Shown here one piece after another: positions 1 to 8,494 of a stretch of 40,506 nucleotides of DNA (position 1 is its first letter; each line of letters begins with the position of its first letter). The DNA comes from Polaromonas sp. YR568 (GTDB lineage: Bacteria; Pseudomonadota; Gammaproteobacteria; Burkholderiales; Burkholderiaceae_C). Position numbers and translations under genes: made by a program. The stretch spans positions 1 to 40,506 of the forward strand of contig CAMCUN010000034.1 of NCBI GenBank assembly GCA_945878995.1. Direction: 5' to 3'. The notes beneath the pieces are model-generated. The model had not been told where the DNA came from and did not search any database. It was given only the letters and a program-made list of their open reading frames with translations.

Positions 1-282
1 GCAAGCGAATCGTGCCAAGGCACAGGCATCACCTCACGCACACATTCGCCAGCAGGCTGGCTCCTACACGGGACAAGACTGCGTGTTTTTGTAGGAGCTT
101 GCCTGCAAGCGAATCGTGCCAAGGCACAGGCATCACCTCACGCGCAAATTCGCCAGCAGGCTGGCTCCTACAGGGGACAAGACTGCGTGTTTTTGAATTT
201 GTAGGAGCTTGCCTGCAAGCGAATCGTGCCGGGCAACGTGCATCACCTTACGCAAACAATCGCCGGCAGGCTGGCTCCTACA
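1..282. repeat. REP-type repeat array, three tandem copies
   Basis: Three copies of a unit of about 82 bp recur at 1-67 (left end cut by the window), 91-172 and 201-282, with spacings of 104 and 110 bp. Each full unit starts with GTAGGAGCTTGCCTGCAAGC and ends with an inverted version, GCCAGCAGGCTGGCTCCTAC. The two arms each form their own hairpin (GCTTGC-CT-GCAAGC and GCCAGC-AG-GCTGGC). The bases that differ between the arms change in pairs, so both stems are kept. This is the layout of REP doublets (REPINs) known from Pseudomonas and other proteobacteria. The array sits just downstream of the ilvA stop, a usual place for REPs. No RAYT transposase is in the window. Confidence 0.85.
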
Positions 283-304
283 GGGGACAGTGGCCGCCAT
301 CGCT

Positions 305-1498
305 TTACACCGCCTCAAACCCTGCCTCACGCAAAGCCTGCAGCACCTCGGCCAGGTGGGCGCGGCCGCGGGTTTGCACGACAAGTTCAATGTCCACGTT
401 TTGCAGCGCTTGCAGGCTGAAGGCGCGCTGGTGGTGTACCTCGTCGATGTTGGCGCCGGCCTCGGCCACGGTGGCGGTGATGTGGGCCAGCGAGCCGGGC
501 ACGTCGCGGGCGCTCACGCGGATGCGCGCCAGCCTGCCGGCGCGCACCATGCCGCGCTCGATGATGGAGGCCAGCACCAAGGGCTCTATGTTGCCGCCGC
601 ACAGCACCAGGCCCACCTTGCGGCCGGCAAAGCGCTCGGGGTGCTTGAGCACAGCGGCCAAGCCGGCCGCACCTGCGCCCTCGACCAAGGTTTTCTCGAT
701 TTCCAGCAGCATCAGCACGGCCTGCTCGATGTCATCTTCATCGACCAAGAGCAGCTCGTCCACATGCTGGCGAATGAGGGCTTGGGTGATGAGGCCAGGC
801 CTGCCCACCGCAATGCCCTCGGCAATGGTGTGCTGGCCTTGCGGGTGCAGGGTGCCCATGATGGCATTGACCATGGCCGGAAAGCGCCTGGCCTGCACGC
901 CCACCACCTCAATGCTCGGCTTGAGCGCCTTGGCTGCCGTGGCCATGCCGCCAATGAGGCCGCCGCCGCCCACGGCCACCACCAGCACCTCCAGGTCGGG
1001 CTGGCTGCGAAGCATCTCCAGCGCCACCGTGCCTTGGCCGGCCACCACCTGTTCATCGTCGTAGGGGTGCACCAGCACCAACTGTTGCTGCTCGGCCAGC
1101 GCCAGCGCGTGCAGGCGCGCTTCATCAAGCGTGTCGCCGAGCAAGATGACCTTGGCACCAAAGGCGCGGGTGCGTTCGACCTTCACTCCGGGTGTGAAGT
1201 GCGGCATCACGATGACGGCGCGCAGCCCCAGGCGCTGGGCATGAAAGGCCACGCCCTGGGCGTGGTTGCCCGCGCTCATGGCCACCACACCGCGGGCGCG
1301 CTCGGCCGCGTCCAGCTGAGCGAGCTTGTTGCAAGCCCCGCGCTCCTTGAAGGAGGCGGTATATTGCAGGTTTTCAAATTTCATAAACAGCTGGCAGCCG
1401 GTGAGCTGCGACAAGGTTTGCGAGGCTACGCAGGGGGTGTCCAACACATGGCCTTGCAGCCTGGCGGCGGCTTGTTCAATGTCTTGCAGATTGAGCAT
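305..1498 (-). CDS. ilvA: threonine ammonia-lyase with C-terminal ACT domain
   Basis: The 397-aa protein is a fold-type II PLP enzyme that deaminates threonine to 2-oxobutanoate. The PLP lysine lies in SFKERGA (Lys51) and the phosphate-binding glycine loop GGGGLIGG is near residue 177. The last ~80 residues, from LARIRVSARDVPGSLAHI, form one ACT domain. This single-ACT, ~400-aa form differs from the ~510-aa E. coli IlvA with two ACT-like modules and is the form often annotated as ilvA or tdcB-like. The ATG at 1498 gives the full N-terminus, though no strong ribosome binding site is visible. The gene follows aapP on the same strand after 128 bp, and REP elements lie past its stop. Whether it feeds isoleucine synthesis or threonine breakdown cannot be told from sequence. 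Confidence 0.9.
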   Translation of the reverse strand: MLNLQDIEQAAARLQGHVLDTPCVASQTLSQLTGCQLFMKFENLQYTASFKERGACNKLAQLDAAERARGVVAMSAGNHAQGVAFHAQRLGLRAVIVMPHFTPGVKVERTRAFGAKVILLGDTLDEARLHALALAEQQQLVLVHPYDDEQVVAGQGTVALEMLRSQPDLEVLVVAVGGGGLIGGMATAAKALKPSIEVVGVQARRFPAMVNAIMGTLHPQGQHTIAEGIAVGRPGLITQALIRQHVDELLLVDEDDIEQAVLMLLEIEKTLVEGAGAAGLAAVLKHPERFAGRKVGLVLCGGNIEPLVLASIIERGMVRAGRLARIRVSARDVPGSLAHITATVAEAGANIDEVHHQRAFSLQALQNVDIELVVQTRGRAHLAEVLQALREAGFEAV

Positions 1499-1626
1499 GG
1501 GCGTTCGTTTCCCTGGGTTGCAAAGGCTGCAGGGGCACAGCCATGAATCCGCAGGCGCTGGCTTGCGGATCTATGCCGGACAAAAAGCCTGAGCTCAGCG
1601 CACACCGCGCCCAGGCCAGCTCTGGC

Positions 1627-2370
1627 TCAATGCCCCAAAATCTTGGAGAGAAAGTCCTGCGCCCTGTCGGTGCGCGGGTTGTTGAAGAACTCGTGCGGGG
1701 TGTTCTGCTCGACGATCTGGCCCTGGTCCATGAAGATCACGCGGTCGGCCACGGCCTTGGCAAAACCCATTTCGTGCGTGACGCACAGCATGGTGATGCC
1801 TTGCTCGGCCATCTCCACCATCACGTCGAGCACCTCTTTGATCATCTCTGGGTCCAGCGCGGAGGTGGGCTCGTCAAACAACATGATCTTGGGCGTCAGG
1901 CACAGAGCACGCGCAATGGCCACGCGCTGCTGCTGCCCGCCCGAGAGCTGCAGCGGGTACTTTTGGGCCTGCTCGGCAATGCGCACGCGCTGGAGCTGGT
2001 GCATGGCTTTTTCTTCGGCCTCTTTCTTGGGCAGCTTGCCCACCCACATGGGCGAGAGCGTGAGGTTTTCCAGCACCGTGAGGTGGGGAAACAGGTTGAA
2101 CTGCTGGAACACCATGCCCACTTGTTGGCGAATGGCGTCTATGGCCTTGACGTCGTCAGACAGCTCCACGCCGTCCACCGTGAGGCGGCCTTGCTGGTGC
2201 TCTTCGAGGCGGTTGATGCAGCGGATCAGCGTGGACTTGCCCGAGCCCGAGGGCCCGCAAATCACGATGCGCTCGCCTTTGGCGACGTTCAAGTCGATGT
2301 CGCGCAACACATGAAAGTTGTTGCCGTACCACTTGTTGACTTTGTCAAAACTGATGATGGGTGAGGTCAT
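1627..2370 (-). CDS. aapP: general amino acid ABC transporter, ATP-binding subunit
   Basis: This 247-aa ABC ATPase energises uptake of amino acids with the AapQ/AapM permeases. Walker A is GPSGSGKST (residues 39-47), the Q-loop region reads [10 protein letters not shown], the signature is [15 protein letters not shown], and Walker B is [13 protein letters not shown]. It belongs to the polar amino acid group (GlnQ/AapP/BztD). It is the last gene of aapJQMP, 28 bp after aapM, and its order and neighbours favour AapP over GlnQ. ilvA lies 128 bp further on and could be partly read through, since no terminator is obvious between them. Confidence 0.93.
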   Translation of the reverse strand: MTSPIISFDKVNKWYGNNFHVLRDIDLNVAKGERIVICGPSGSGKSTLIRCINRLEEHQQGRLTVDGVELSDDVKAIDAIRQQVGMVFQQFNLFPHLTVLENLTLSPMWVGKLPKKEAEEKAMHQLQRVRIAEQAQKYPLQLSGGQQQRVAIARALCLTPKIMLFDEPTSALDPEMIKEVLDVMVEMAEQGITMLCVTHEMGFAKAVADRVIFMDQGQIVEQNTPHEFFNNPRTDRAQDFLSKILGH

Positions 2371-2398
2371 GATGGGGTGTACTTGTCTTTAAATGCGC

Positions 2399-3499
2399 TC
2401 AGCGCTGCTTGCTTTGGTTGACCTGGCGCTCCACCCACAGGCTGTAGCGCGACATGGCAAAGCAAAAAGCAAAATAAATCAGGGCAATGAAAAGGTAGCC
2501 CTCGATCTTGTAGGGCCGCCAGTCGGCGTCGGAGTTCAGCGCCAGGCCCAGCGAGCCGGTGAGCTCGTAGAGGCTGACGATGGTCACCAGCGAGGTGTCT
2601 TTGAAAATGGCAATGAAGTTGTTCATGATGCCCGGCACCACCATGGCGAGCGCCTGCGGCAGCACGATCTTGCGCTGCGTTTGCCAGTACGACAGGCCCA
2701 GCGAGGCAGCAGCCTCCACCTGGCCTTTGGGGATGGCCTGCAGGCCGCCGCGAATGACTTCGGCCATGTAGGCTGCAGCAAACAAGGTGATACCCACCAG
2801 CACGCGCAGCAGCACGTCAATTTTCACGCCCTGCGGCATGAACAGCGGGAACATGAAAGAAGCCATGAACAGCACCGAGATCAAGGGCACGCCGCGTATG
2901 AGCTCCACATACAGCGTGCAGATGGTGCGTATGGCCGGCAAGTTAGAACGCCTGCCCAGGGCCACCAGCAAGGCCAGCGGAAAGGCCATGGCAATCGACA
3001 GCGTGGACAAGAGCAGCGTCAGCGGCAAGCCGCCCCAGCGGTCGGTCTCCACCGGGGTCAAGCCGCCACCGCCCAGCATCAGCCAAAAAAACAGCGCCAA
3101 CACCGCCGCCCACAGCAAGGCCAGCCAGGGCCGCCAAAAGGCGCGGGTGCAGCTGGCCACCAGCAAGGCCAACAAAGCGCCAGTAGCCACCAGGGGCCGC
3201 CATTGCTCTTCAAAGGGGTAGCGACCAAAAATAATGAGACGGTACTTTTCAGCCACCACGCCCCAGCAAGCTCCCACGCCATCAGCACGGCAGGCTTCGG
3301 CGTTGGGCTGCCAGTACGCAGACACCAGCGCCCAATTCAAAAACTGCGGCAAATACCAGAGCAACACACCGCCCACCAAAAGCGTGCTCAAGGTGGTGCG
3401 GAAATCGGCAAACAAGTTGGCCTGCAGCCAGCCCAGCAAACCGCCTGTTTGCACAGGCGCCGGGCGCGAAGGAATCGATTGAAATATTTGCGTGGCCAT
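2399..3499 (-). CDS. aapM: general amino acid ABC transporter permease AapM
   Basis: This 366-aa inner-membrane permease has several hydrophobic segments. A polar amino acid permease domain occupies the C-terminal half, with an EAA-type loop around EAAASLGLSYWQTQRKIVLP. The long N-terminal extension with extra membrane segments is typical of AapM/BztC rather than of GlnP-like permeases. The ATG at 3499 is preceded by a GGAG motif and lies only three bases past the aapQ stop, which suggests translational coupling. It would pair with AapQ to form the channel. Confidence 0.92.
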   Translation of the reverse strand: MATQIFQSIPSRPAPVQTGGLLGWLQANLFADFRTTLSTLLVGGVLLWYLPQFLNWALVSAYWQPNAEACRADGVGACWGVVAEKYRLIIFGRYPFEEQWRPLVATGALLALLVASCTRAFWRPWLALLWAAVLALFFWLMLGGGGLTPVETDRWGGLPLTLLLSTLSIAMAFPLALLVALGRRSNLPAIRTICTLYVELIRGVPLISVLFMASFMFPLFMPQGVKIDVLLRVLVGITLFAAAYMAEVIRGGLQAIPKGQVEAAASLGLSYWQTQRKIVLPQALAMVVPGIMNNFIAIFKDTSLVTIVSLYELTGSLGLALNSDADWRPYKIEGYLFIALIYFAFCFAMSRYSLWVERQVNQSKQR

Positions 3500-3502
3500 G
3501 GC

Positions 3503-4681
3503 TCACCTCTCCTTGATGGCCGCGCGGGCGTTGTACCAGTTCATAAAGCCTGAAGTGAGCAAGGACGTGGTGAGGTAGATCAGCATGACAATGGAGATGC
3601 ACTCCACTGCACGGCCGGTTTGGTTGATGGCGGTGTTGGCAATGGAGACCACGTCGGGGTAGCCAATGGCCACGGCCAGGGATGAGTTTTTGGTCAGGTT
3701 GAGGTACTGGTTGGTCATGGGCGGGATGATCACGCGCAGCGCCTGCGGCAGCATCACCAAACGCATTTCTTGGTTGCGGTTCAGGCCCAAGGCGGCCGCG
3801 GCCTCGCTTTGGCCGCGCGCCACCGACTGAATACCCGCCCGAACCACCTCGGCCACAAAGGACGCGGTGTAGAGCACCAGGCCAAAGAGCACGGCCATGA
3901 ACTCAGGCGTGAGCGCGCCGCCCTCTTCAATAGCGAACTCGCCCTTGAACGGCGCCCGGGTGGCGGTGGGCGCACCGCCCAGCAGCCAGCCCAGCACACC
4001 CATGGCCAGCACCAGGCCCAAGGGCACCCAGAACATGCTGCGCACGCGGCCTGTGGCCTCAAACTGCGCCACCGCCCAGCGCCTGTACATCCAAGCCAGC
4101 ATCAGCCCGGCAACCAAGCCGATGGTGGCCCAGGCGTGGCCGGCGGCCCAGATGGGCACGGGAAAGCTCAGGCCACCCTTGCTCAAAAACACCGACCCGG
4201 CTTGCCAGGCATCTTGGGCATCGGGCAGCAGCTCGGTAAAGAGCAGGTACCACATGAGCAACTGCAGCAAGATGGGAATGTTGCGGAAAAACTCCACATA
4301 AGCCATGCACAGGCCGCGCACCAGCGCGTTGCGTGAAAAGCGTCCTATGCCCACCAGTGTGCCCAAAATGGTGGTGAGCACAATGCCCAAAATCGCCACG
4401 CGCAAGGTGTTGGACAGGCCCACCCAGAAAGCCTTGAGGTAGCTCTCATTGGAGTCAAAGCTCATCAGGCTCTCGCCAATGTCGAAACCTGCGGTTTGCA
4501 CCAAAAAGTCGTAGCCGCTTTGGATGCCGCGCTCGCGCATGTTCAGCAGCGTGTTGTGGCCAAGGTACCACAGGCCCAGCGCCAGCAGGATGAGCGCCAG
4601 CACCTGGTAGACCAAGCCTCGAAAGGCCTGGCTGCGCCAGGACCAGCTTTTTGTTTTAGGGGGAGAAGCAGAAGTGCTCAT
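3503..4681 (-). CDS. aapQ: general amino acid ABC transporter permease AapQ
   Basis: This permease of about 392 aa has a cytoplasmic N-terminus, a first membrane segment near residues 24-44 and a C-terminal permease domain. The EAA loop is in the stretch EAAAALGLNRNQEMRLVMLP, and the channel motif near the end reads TKNSSLAVAIGYPDVV, typical of AapQ/BztB. I chose the ATG at 4681 (MSTSASPP). The frame is open further upstream to a TTG at 4723, but family length and lack of a good ribosome site favour the shorter form. The start is therefore uncertain by 9-14 residues. It lies 115 bp after aapJ, separated by a hairpin. Confidence 0.92.
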   Translation of the reverse strand: MSTSASPPKTKSWSWRSQAFRGLVYQVLALILLALGLWYLGHNTLLNMRERGIQSGYDFLVQTAGFDIGESLMSFDSNESYLKAFWVGLSNTLRVAILGIVLTTILGTLVGIGRFSRNALVRGLCMAYVEFFRNIPILLQLLMWYLLFTELLPDAQDAWQAGSVFLSKGGLSFPVPIWAAGHAWATIGLVAGLMLAWMYRRWAVAQFEATGRVRSMFWVPLGLVLAMGVLGWLLGGAPTATRAPFKGEFAIEEGGALTPEFMAVLFGLVLYTASFVAEVVRAGIQSVARGQSEAAAALGLNRNQEMRLVMLPQALRVIIPPMTNQYLNLTKNSSLAVAIGYPDVVSIANTAINQTGRAVECISIVMLIYLTTSLLTSGFMNWYNARAAIKER

Positions 4682-4741
4682 GGGGTCAGTGGCTTGGGAG
4701 CAAGCCATGAAGAATATTGACAAACGGGCAGGCCGATGGAG

Positions 4742-4779
4742 AAAAACCGCCTGCCAGGCAGGCCCGGCAGACGGTTTTC
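4742..4779 (-). terminator. hairpin with T-run between aapJ and aapQ
   Basis: Read on the minus strand, AAAACCGTCTGCC pairs with GGCAGGCGGTTTTT across a 10-base loop, with one G-T pair. The downstream arm ends in five T residues. This is an intrinsic-terminator-like hairpin just after the aapJ stop. In binding-protein-dependent transporters such a hairpin often causes partial termination or protects the 3' end of the binding-protein mRNA, so that much more binding protein than permease is made. That role is inferred here. Confidence 0.75.
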
Positions 4780-4796
4780 AAGGGGGCGCGAGCCGA

Positions 4797-5837
4797 TCAG
4801 CGAATGGGCATGGCGTACATCAGGCCGCCTTTGTTCCACTGATTATTGACGCCGCGGGGCAGGCCCAGGGCCGAATTGGGACCGACGTTGCGCTCGAACA
4901 TTTCACCGTAATTGCCGGTGGCCTTGATGGCGCGGGCCAGCCACTCTTTGTCCAGGCCCAGCAACTTGCCGGTGTCTTCTGTTTGGCCGAGCATGCGCTG
5001 GACCACGGGGTCGGTGCTGCTGGTTTTGAGCTGGTCCACATTGGCCTGGGTCACGCCGTACTCTTCGGCTTCCATCAGGCCGTACACCGTCCACTTGACC
5101 AAAGCGGTCCAGTCTTCGTCGCCACGGCGCACCATGGGGCCCAGGGGCTCTTTGGAGATAAGCTCGGGCAGGATGATGTGGTCGGCCGGGTTCTTGGCTT
5201 CTTTGTTGCGTGTGGAGGCCAGGCCCGAGGCGTCGGTGGTGTAGGCCACGCAGCGGCCAGAAAAGTAAGCGCCGGTGGCGGCTTCGAGTTTTTCAAACAC
5301 CACGGGCTTGATGTTGAGCTGGTTGGCGCGCGAGTAGTCGGTGAGGTTTTTCTCGGTGGTGGTGCCAGACTGCACGCACACGGTCTGGCCCTTGAGCTGC
5401 TTGGCGCTCTTGATCTTGCTCTTGGTGGTGACCATGAAGCCTTGGCCGTCGTAGTAAATCGGGGTGGTGGCGCTCAGGCCCAGCGAGCCGTCGCGGGTCA
5501 GCGTGAAGGTGGTGTTGCGCGACAGCACGTCAACCTCGCCGGACTGCAGGGCCGTGAAGCGCTGCTGGGCATTGAGCGGCACGTACTTGACTTTGCTGGC
5601 GTCGCTCAGCAGGGCGGCAGCCACGGCCTTGCACACGTCCACGTCCAGGCCCGACCAGTTGCCGCTGGAGTCAGCGGCAGAAAAACCGGCCAAGCCGGTG
5701 TTGACGCCGCAGACCACTTGGCCACGGGCTTTGATGGCGTCAATGGTTTTGCCAGCGTGGGCGGGAACGGTGGCTGCCAGGGTCAAGGCGGCTGCGGCGA
5801 GGGCCTTGAGGCCATGGTTTTTAGCAATGGTGAGCAC
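4797..5837 (-). CDS. aapJ: general amino acid ABC transporter, periplasmic binding protein
   Basis: This 346-aa periplasmic solute-binding protein captures amino acids for AapQMP. It has a signal peptide ending in PAHA before GKTIDA, followed by the family-3 binding fold (GQVVCGVNTGLAGFS, WSGLDVDVCKAVAAALL). The ending GLMYAMPIR is typical of AapJ/BztA. I chose the GTG at 5837 because AGGAG lies six bases upstream; the frame is open to 5915, but that extension would put a non-signal segment ahead of the signal peptide. It is the first gene of the operon, and a sigma-54 type promoter ends about 35 bp upstream of this start. Confidence 0.93.
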   Translation of the reverse strand: MLTIAKNHGLKALAAAALTLAATVPAHAGKTIDAIKARGQVVCGVNTGLAGFSAADSSGNWSGLDVDVCKAVAAALLSDASKVKYVPLNAQQRFTALQSGEVDVLSRNTTFTLTRDGSLGLSATTPIYYDGQGFMVTTKSKIKSAKQLKGQTVCVQSGTTTEKNLTDYSRANQLNIKPVVFEKLEAATGAYFSGRCVAYTTDASGLASTRNKEAKNPADHIILPELISKEPLGPMVRRGDEDWTALVKWTVYGLMEAEEYGVTQANVDQLKTSSTDPVVQRMLGQTEDTGKLLGLDKEWLARAIKATGNYGEMFERNVGPNSALGLPRGVNNQWNKGGLMYAMPIR

Positions 5838-5871
5838 AAAATTCTCCTGAGTGGAAATACTGAATATGGCC

Positions 5872-5887
5872 AGCACAGAGCGTGCCA
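5872..5887 (-). promoter_or_regulatory. sigma-54 promoter of the aap operon
   Basis: On the minus strand the sequence reads TGGCACG-CTCT-GTGCT. The -24 element is a perfect TGGCACG, and the -12 GC is at the required distance, with 10 bases between GG and GC. Transcription would start near 5861, about 25 bp before the aapJ GTG and just ahead of its ribosome site. This fits nitrogen control of an amino acid importer through RpoN and an enhancer-binding protein such as NtrC. I found no convincing NtrC site (GCAC-N-GTGC type) upstream. Confidence 0.72.
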
Positions 5888-6031
5888 GGGTGTGAAATGC
5901 TACTTCAAGCGCCACCTTTTCACGGGGGGCGGGGCCTCTGTATGCCTAGGACTTACCCGTGGAGGCGGCCGGTTTGATGCAGCGCATGCATGCTTTCATG
6001 CCGCCCACGGATAATTTGGTAAAAAAACATT

Positions 6032-7909
6032 TCACCCCGCTGCAGTGCACACGCGCAGCACCTCTGCACCGTAGGCGTGCATTTTTTTGCTGCCTATGCC
6101 GCTGACGCCCTCCAGGTCTGACAGCTGCTGTGGGTCGCGCTCGGCCACCGCCCTGAGGGTGGCGTCATTGAAGATGATGAAGGCCGGCAGGTTGTGCTCG
6201 CGGGCCACCTCGGCGCGCCAGGCTTTAAGCCGCTTGAGCCGCTCCAACGCGCCGGCGTTGAGGCTGGCCTCGGCCAGGCCCCGAGTGGAAGTTTTGACCT
6301 CGCGCTTGCGGCTGCCCGCACGCACCGTGCCCTGTTCGCGCAGCAAGAGCTGGCCTTGGCCGCGCAGCAGGCTGCGCGCCTCGGGCAAAAGGGTCAGGGT
6401 GTTGAAGGCCTCGGGGTCCACCCGCACCATGTTGCGCGCAATCAACTGCCGCAGCACACCGCGCCATTGGGCCTCGCTGACGTCGGCGCCTATGCCAAAG
6501 GTAGAAAGTTTGTGGTGACCGTGCTGAAGCATTTTTTCAGTGCTTTTGCCGCGCAAAATATCCATCAGATGCCCAGCGCCAAAGTGCAGGCCACTGGCTT
6601 GCTCGACGCGGTAAATGCAGCTGAGCAGCTTGCGACCGGCTTCGGTGGCGTCCCACACCGCCGGTGGGGTCAGGCAGTTGTCGCAGTTCATGCACGGCTG
6701 GCTGGGCTCGCCAAAGTAGGCCAGCAGGCTCACCCGCCGGCAGCTGGTGCTCTCGGCGAGAGTCAGCAAGGCATCTAACTTGCCGCGCATGACCTGCTTG
6801 AACTCCTCGCTGGCCACCTCGCTGGTGTCAATCATGCGGCGCTGGTTCACCACGTCTTGCAGGCCGTAGCACATCCAGGCATCGGCGGCCAAGCCGTCGC
6901 GGCCGGCGCGGCCGGTTTCTTGGTAGTAGCCCTCTATGTTTTTGGGCATGTCCAGGTGGGCCACAAAGCGCACGTCGGGCTTGTCTATGCCCATGCCAAA
7001 GGCGATGGTGGCCACCATCACGATGGCGTCTTCTCGCAAAAACCGATCTTGCCGCTCTTGCCGCAAGCGGCTGTCGAGGCCCGCGTGGTAAGCCAGGGCC
7101 GCAACGCCTGCGGCTTGGAGCTGCTCGGCCACGTCTTCCACGCGCTTGCGGGACTGGCAGTACACGATGCCGGCCTCTTCCTCGTGCTCGGTTTGGATAA
7201 AGCGCAACAGCTGCTTGAGCGGGTCGGTTTTTTCGACCAGGCGGTAGCGGATGTTGGGCCGGTCAAAGCTGCTGATGAATTGCTGGGCTTCTTGCAGCTG
7301 CAGGCGCTCGAGCATGTCCTGGCGCGTGAGCGCATCGGCCGTGGCAGTGAGCGCCACGCGGGGCACGTCAGGGAATTCCTCGTGCAGCAGGCTCAGCGAG
7401 CGGTACTCGGGCCTGAAGTCGTGGCCCCACTGGCTGACGCAGTGCGCCTCGTCAATGGCAAACAGACTGAGCAGACCGCGCTCGTGCAGCGAAGCCAGCA
7501 GCCCGCGCATGCGCGGCGTGTTGATGCGCTCGGGCGCGGCGTACAAGAGCGTGAGGTCGGCCCGCAGCAGCCGCCGCTCCAGTTGACTGCTTTCTTCGGC
7601 GCTGAGGGTGGAGTTCAAAAATGCCGCTTCCACACCCGCCTCGTGCAAGGCGCCGACTTGGTCGTGCATGAGGGCAATGAGGGGCGAGACCACAATGGTC
7701 ACGCCCTTGCCCGCGCGCTGCCTGGCGATGGCCGGCACTTGGTAGCACAGCGACTTGCCGCCGCCCGTGGGCATGAGCACCAAGGCGTCGTGGCCGGCAA
7801 TCAGGTGCTCCACGATGGCCTGCTGCGGGCCGCGAAAGTCGCTGTAGCCAAACACCTCGTTGAGGATGTCCAGTGGAGCGAGGGAGGCGGTGGCCGAGGT
7901 GGTGACCAT
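6032..7909 (-). CDS. recQ: ATP-dependent DNA helicase RecQ
   Basis: This 625-aa RecQ helicase unwinds DNA 3' to 5' in recombinational repair and fork restart. Walker A is [12 protein letters not shown] (near residue 50), the DEAH box is in [19 protein letters not shown], and helicase motif VI is in [10 protein letters not shown]. The RQC zinc cysteines lie in [12 protein letters not shown] and PCMNCDNCL, and a C-terminal HRDC domain carries [10 protein letters not shown] and [19 protein letters not shown]. The length matches the complete family form. I chose the ATG at 7909; an in-frame TTG at 7927 is less likely. It is transcribed toward aapJ with a 194-bp gap that holds the aap promoter. 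Confidence 0.95.
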   Translation of the reverse strand: MVTTSATASLAPLDILNEVFGYSDFRGPQQAIVEHLIAGHDALVLMPTGGGKSLCYQVPAIARQRAGKGVTIVVSPLIALMHDQVGALHEAGVEAAFLNSTLSAEESSQLERRLLRADLTLLYAAPERINTPRMRGLLASLHERGLLSLFAIDEAHCVSQWGHDFRPEYRSLSLLHEEFPDVPRVALTATADALTRQDMLERLQLQEAQQFISSFDRPNIRYRLVEKTDPLKQLLRFIQTEHEEEAGIVYCQSRKRVEDVAEQLQAAGVAALAYHAGLDSRLRQERQDRFLREDAIVMVATIAFGMGIDKPDVRFVAHLDMPKNIEGYYQETGRAGRDGLAADAWMCYGLQDVVNQRRMIDTSEVASEEFKQVMRGKLDALLTLAESTSCRRVSLLAYFGEPSQPCMNCDNCLTPPAVWDATEAGRKLLSCIYRVEQASGLHFGAGHLMDILRGKSTEKMLQHGHHKLSTFGIGADVSEAQWRGVLRQLIARNMVRVDPEAFNTLTLLPEARSLLRGQGQLLLREQGTVRAGSRKREVKTSTRGLAEASLNAGALERLKRLKAWRAEVAREHNLPAFIIFNDATLRAVAERDPQQLSDLEGVSGIGSKKMHAYGAEVLRVCTAAG

Positions 7910-8494
7910 GGCGGAAAAAGAAGTCAAGATGAAAGGGGTCCGAATGGGAAAAGGCGAGCTGCCCAGCGGTCAGGGACCGCGTGGGGTGAGGTGGACAAAA
8001 CACCAAGTATCTCCCCGTCCGCTCTGAGGCATCGCCCTGCCCTGCTGAGCGTTGCGTGCCCCCGGTGCAGCCCAGGCGGCCTCCCCTGCCGCACAGGCTG
8101 GGCCTGCCCCAGCTCAGCACATGCGGAGCAAGAAAAAGCAGACCTTGGCCCTCGGCCCTTGGACCATGACCCCGATAGGGCTGTTTTTAACGAGTTTTTA
8201 CTTTGATGGCGGTCACTGCGGACATCGTGGAAAAACCATGTTCGCACGCGAGCTGACAGGCCAAACAGACGCCTGGGTGGGCAGTCCTGGGGGGCTGACA
8301 CTCGGGTAATCACCAGTTAACCAAAAAGATTATTTTCAACACCATGATCTCTGCCCGCCATGCCAGACCCTCACAGGCTGATGGCCTGCGCCAAAAAACC
8401 AGGCCCCGCTGTGGACCGCTTGAATCCGCAAAAGCCTCATGTGTATGACCTTTGACGCCCAAAACAGCCTTCAGCTTTGGAGTGAAAGCGCACC
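7910..8494. other. intergenic region between divergent recQ and the sigma-54 activator
   Basis: This 585-bp stretch separates two divergent genes and should hold both promoters. Open frames within it have no recognisable protein features and no good ribosome sites, so I call no gene. I searched for the TGACA-N3-TGTCCCA site found upstream of xoxF/frmA and did not find it, so self-regulation of the activator through that site is not supported. Confidence 0.5.

Noticed and set aside
1-282. CRISPR array
   Set aside because: There are three units with near-identical interiors and inverted-repeat arms, not short repeats with unique spacers; no cas genes are present.
209-1546. Plus-strand frame across ilvA
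   Set aside because: It is the antisense image of a recognised enzyme gene and runs through the REP array.
7924-8313. 129-codon minus-strand frame upstream of recQ
   Set aside because: No ribosome site, no recognisable domain, Arg/Pro/Ser-rich composition; treated as intergenic.
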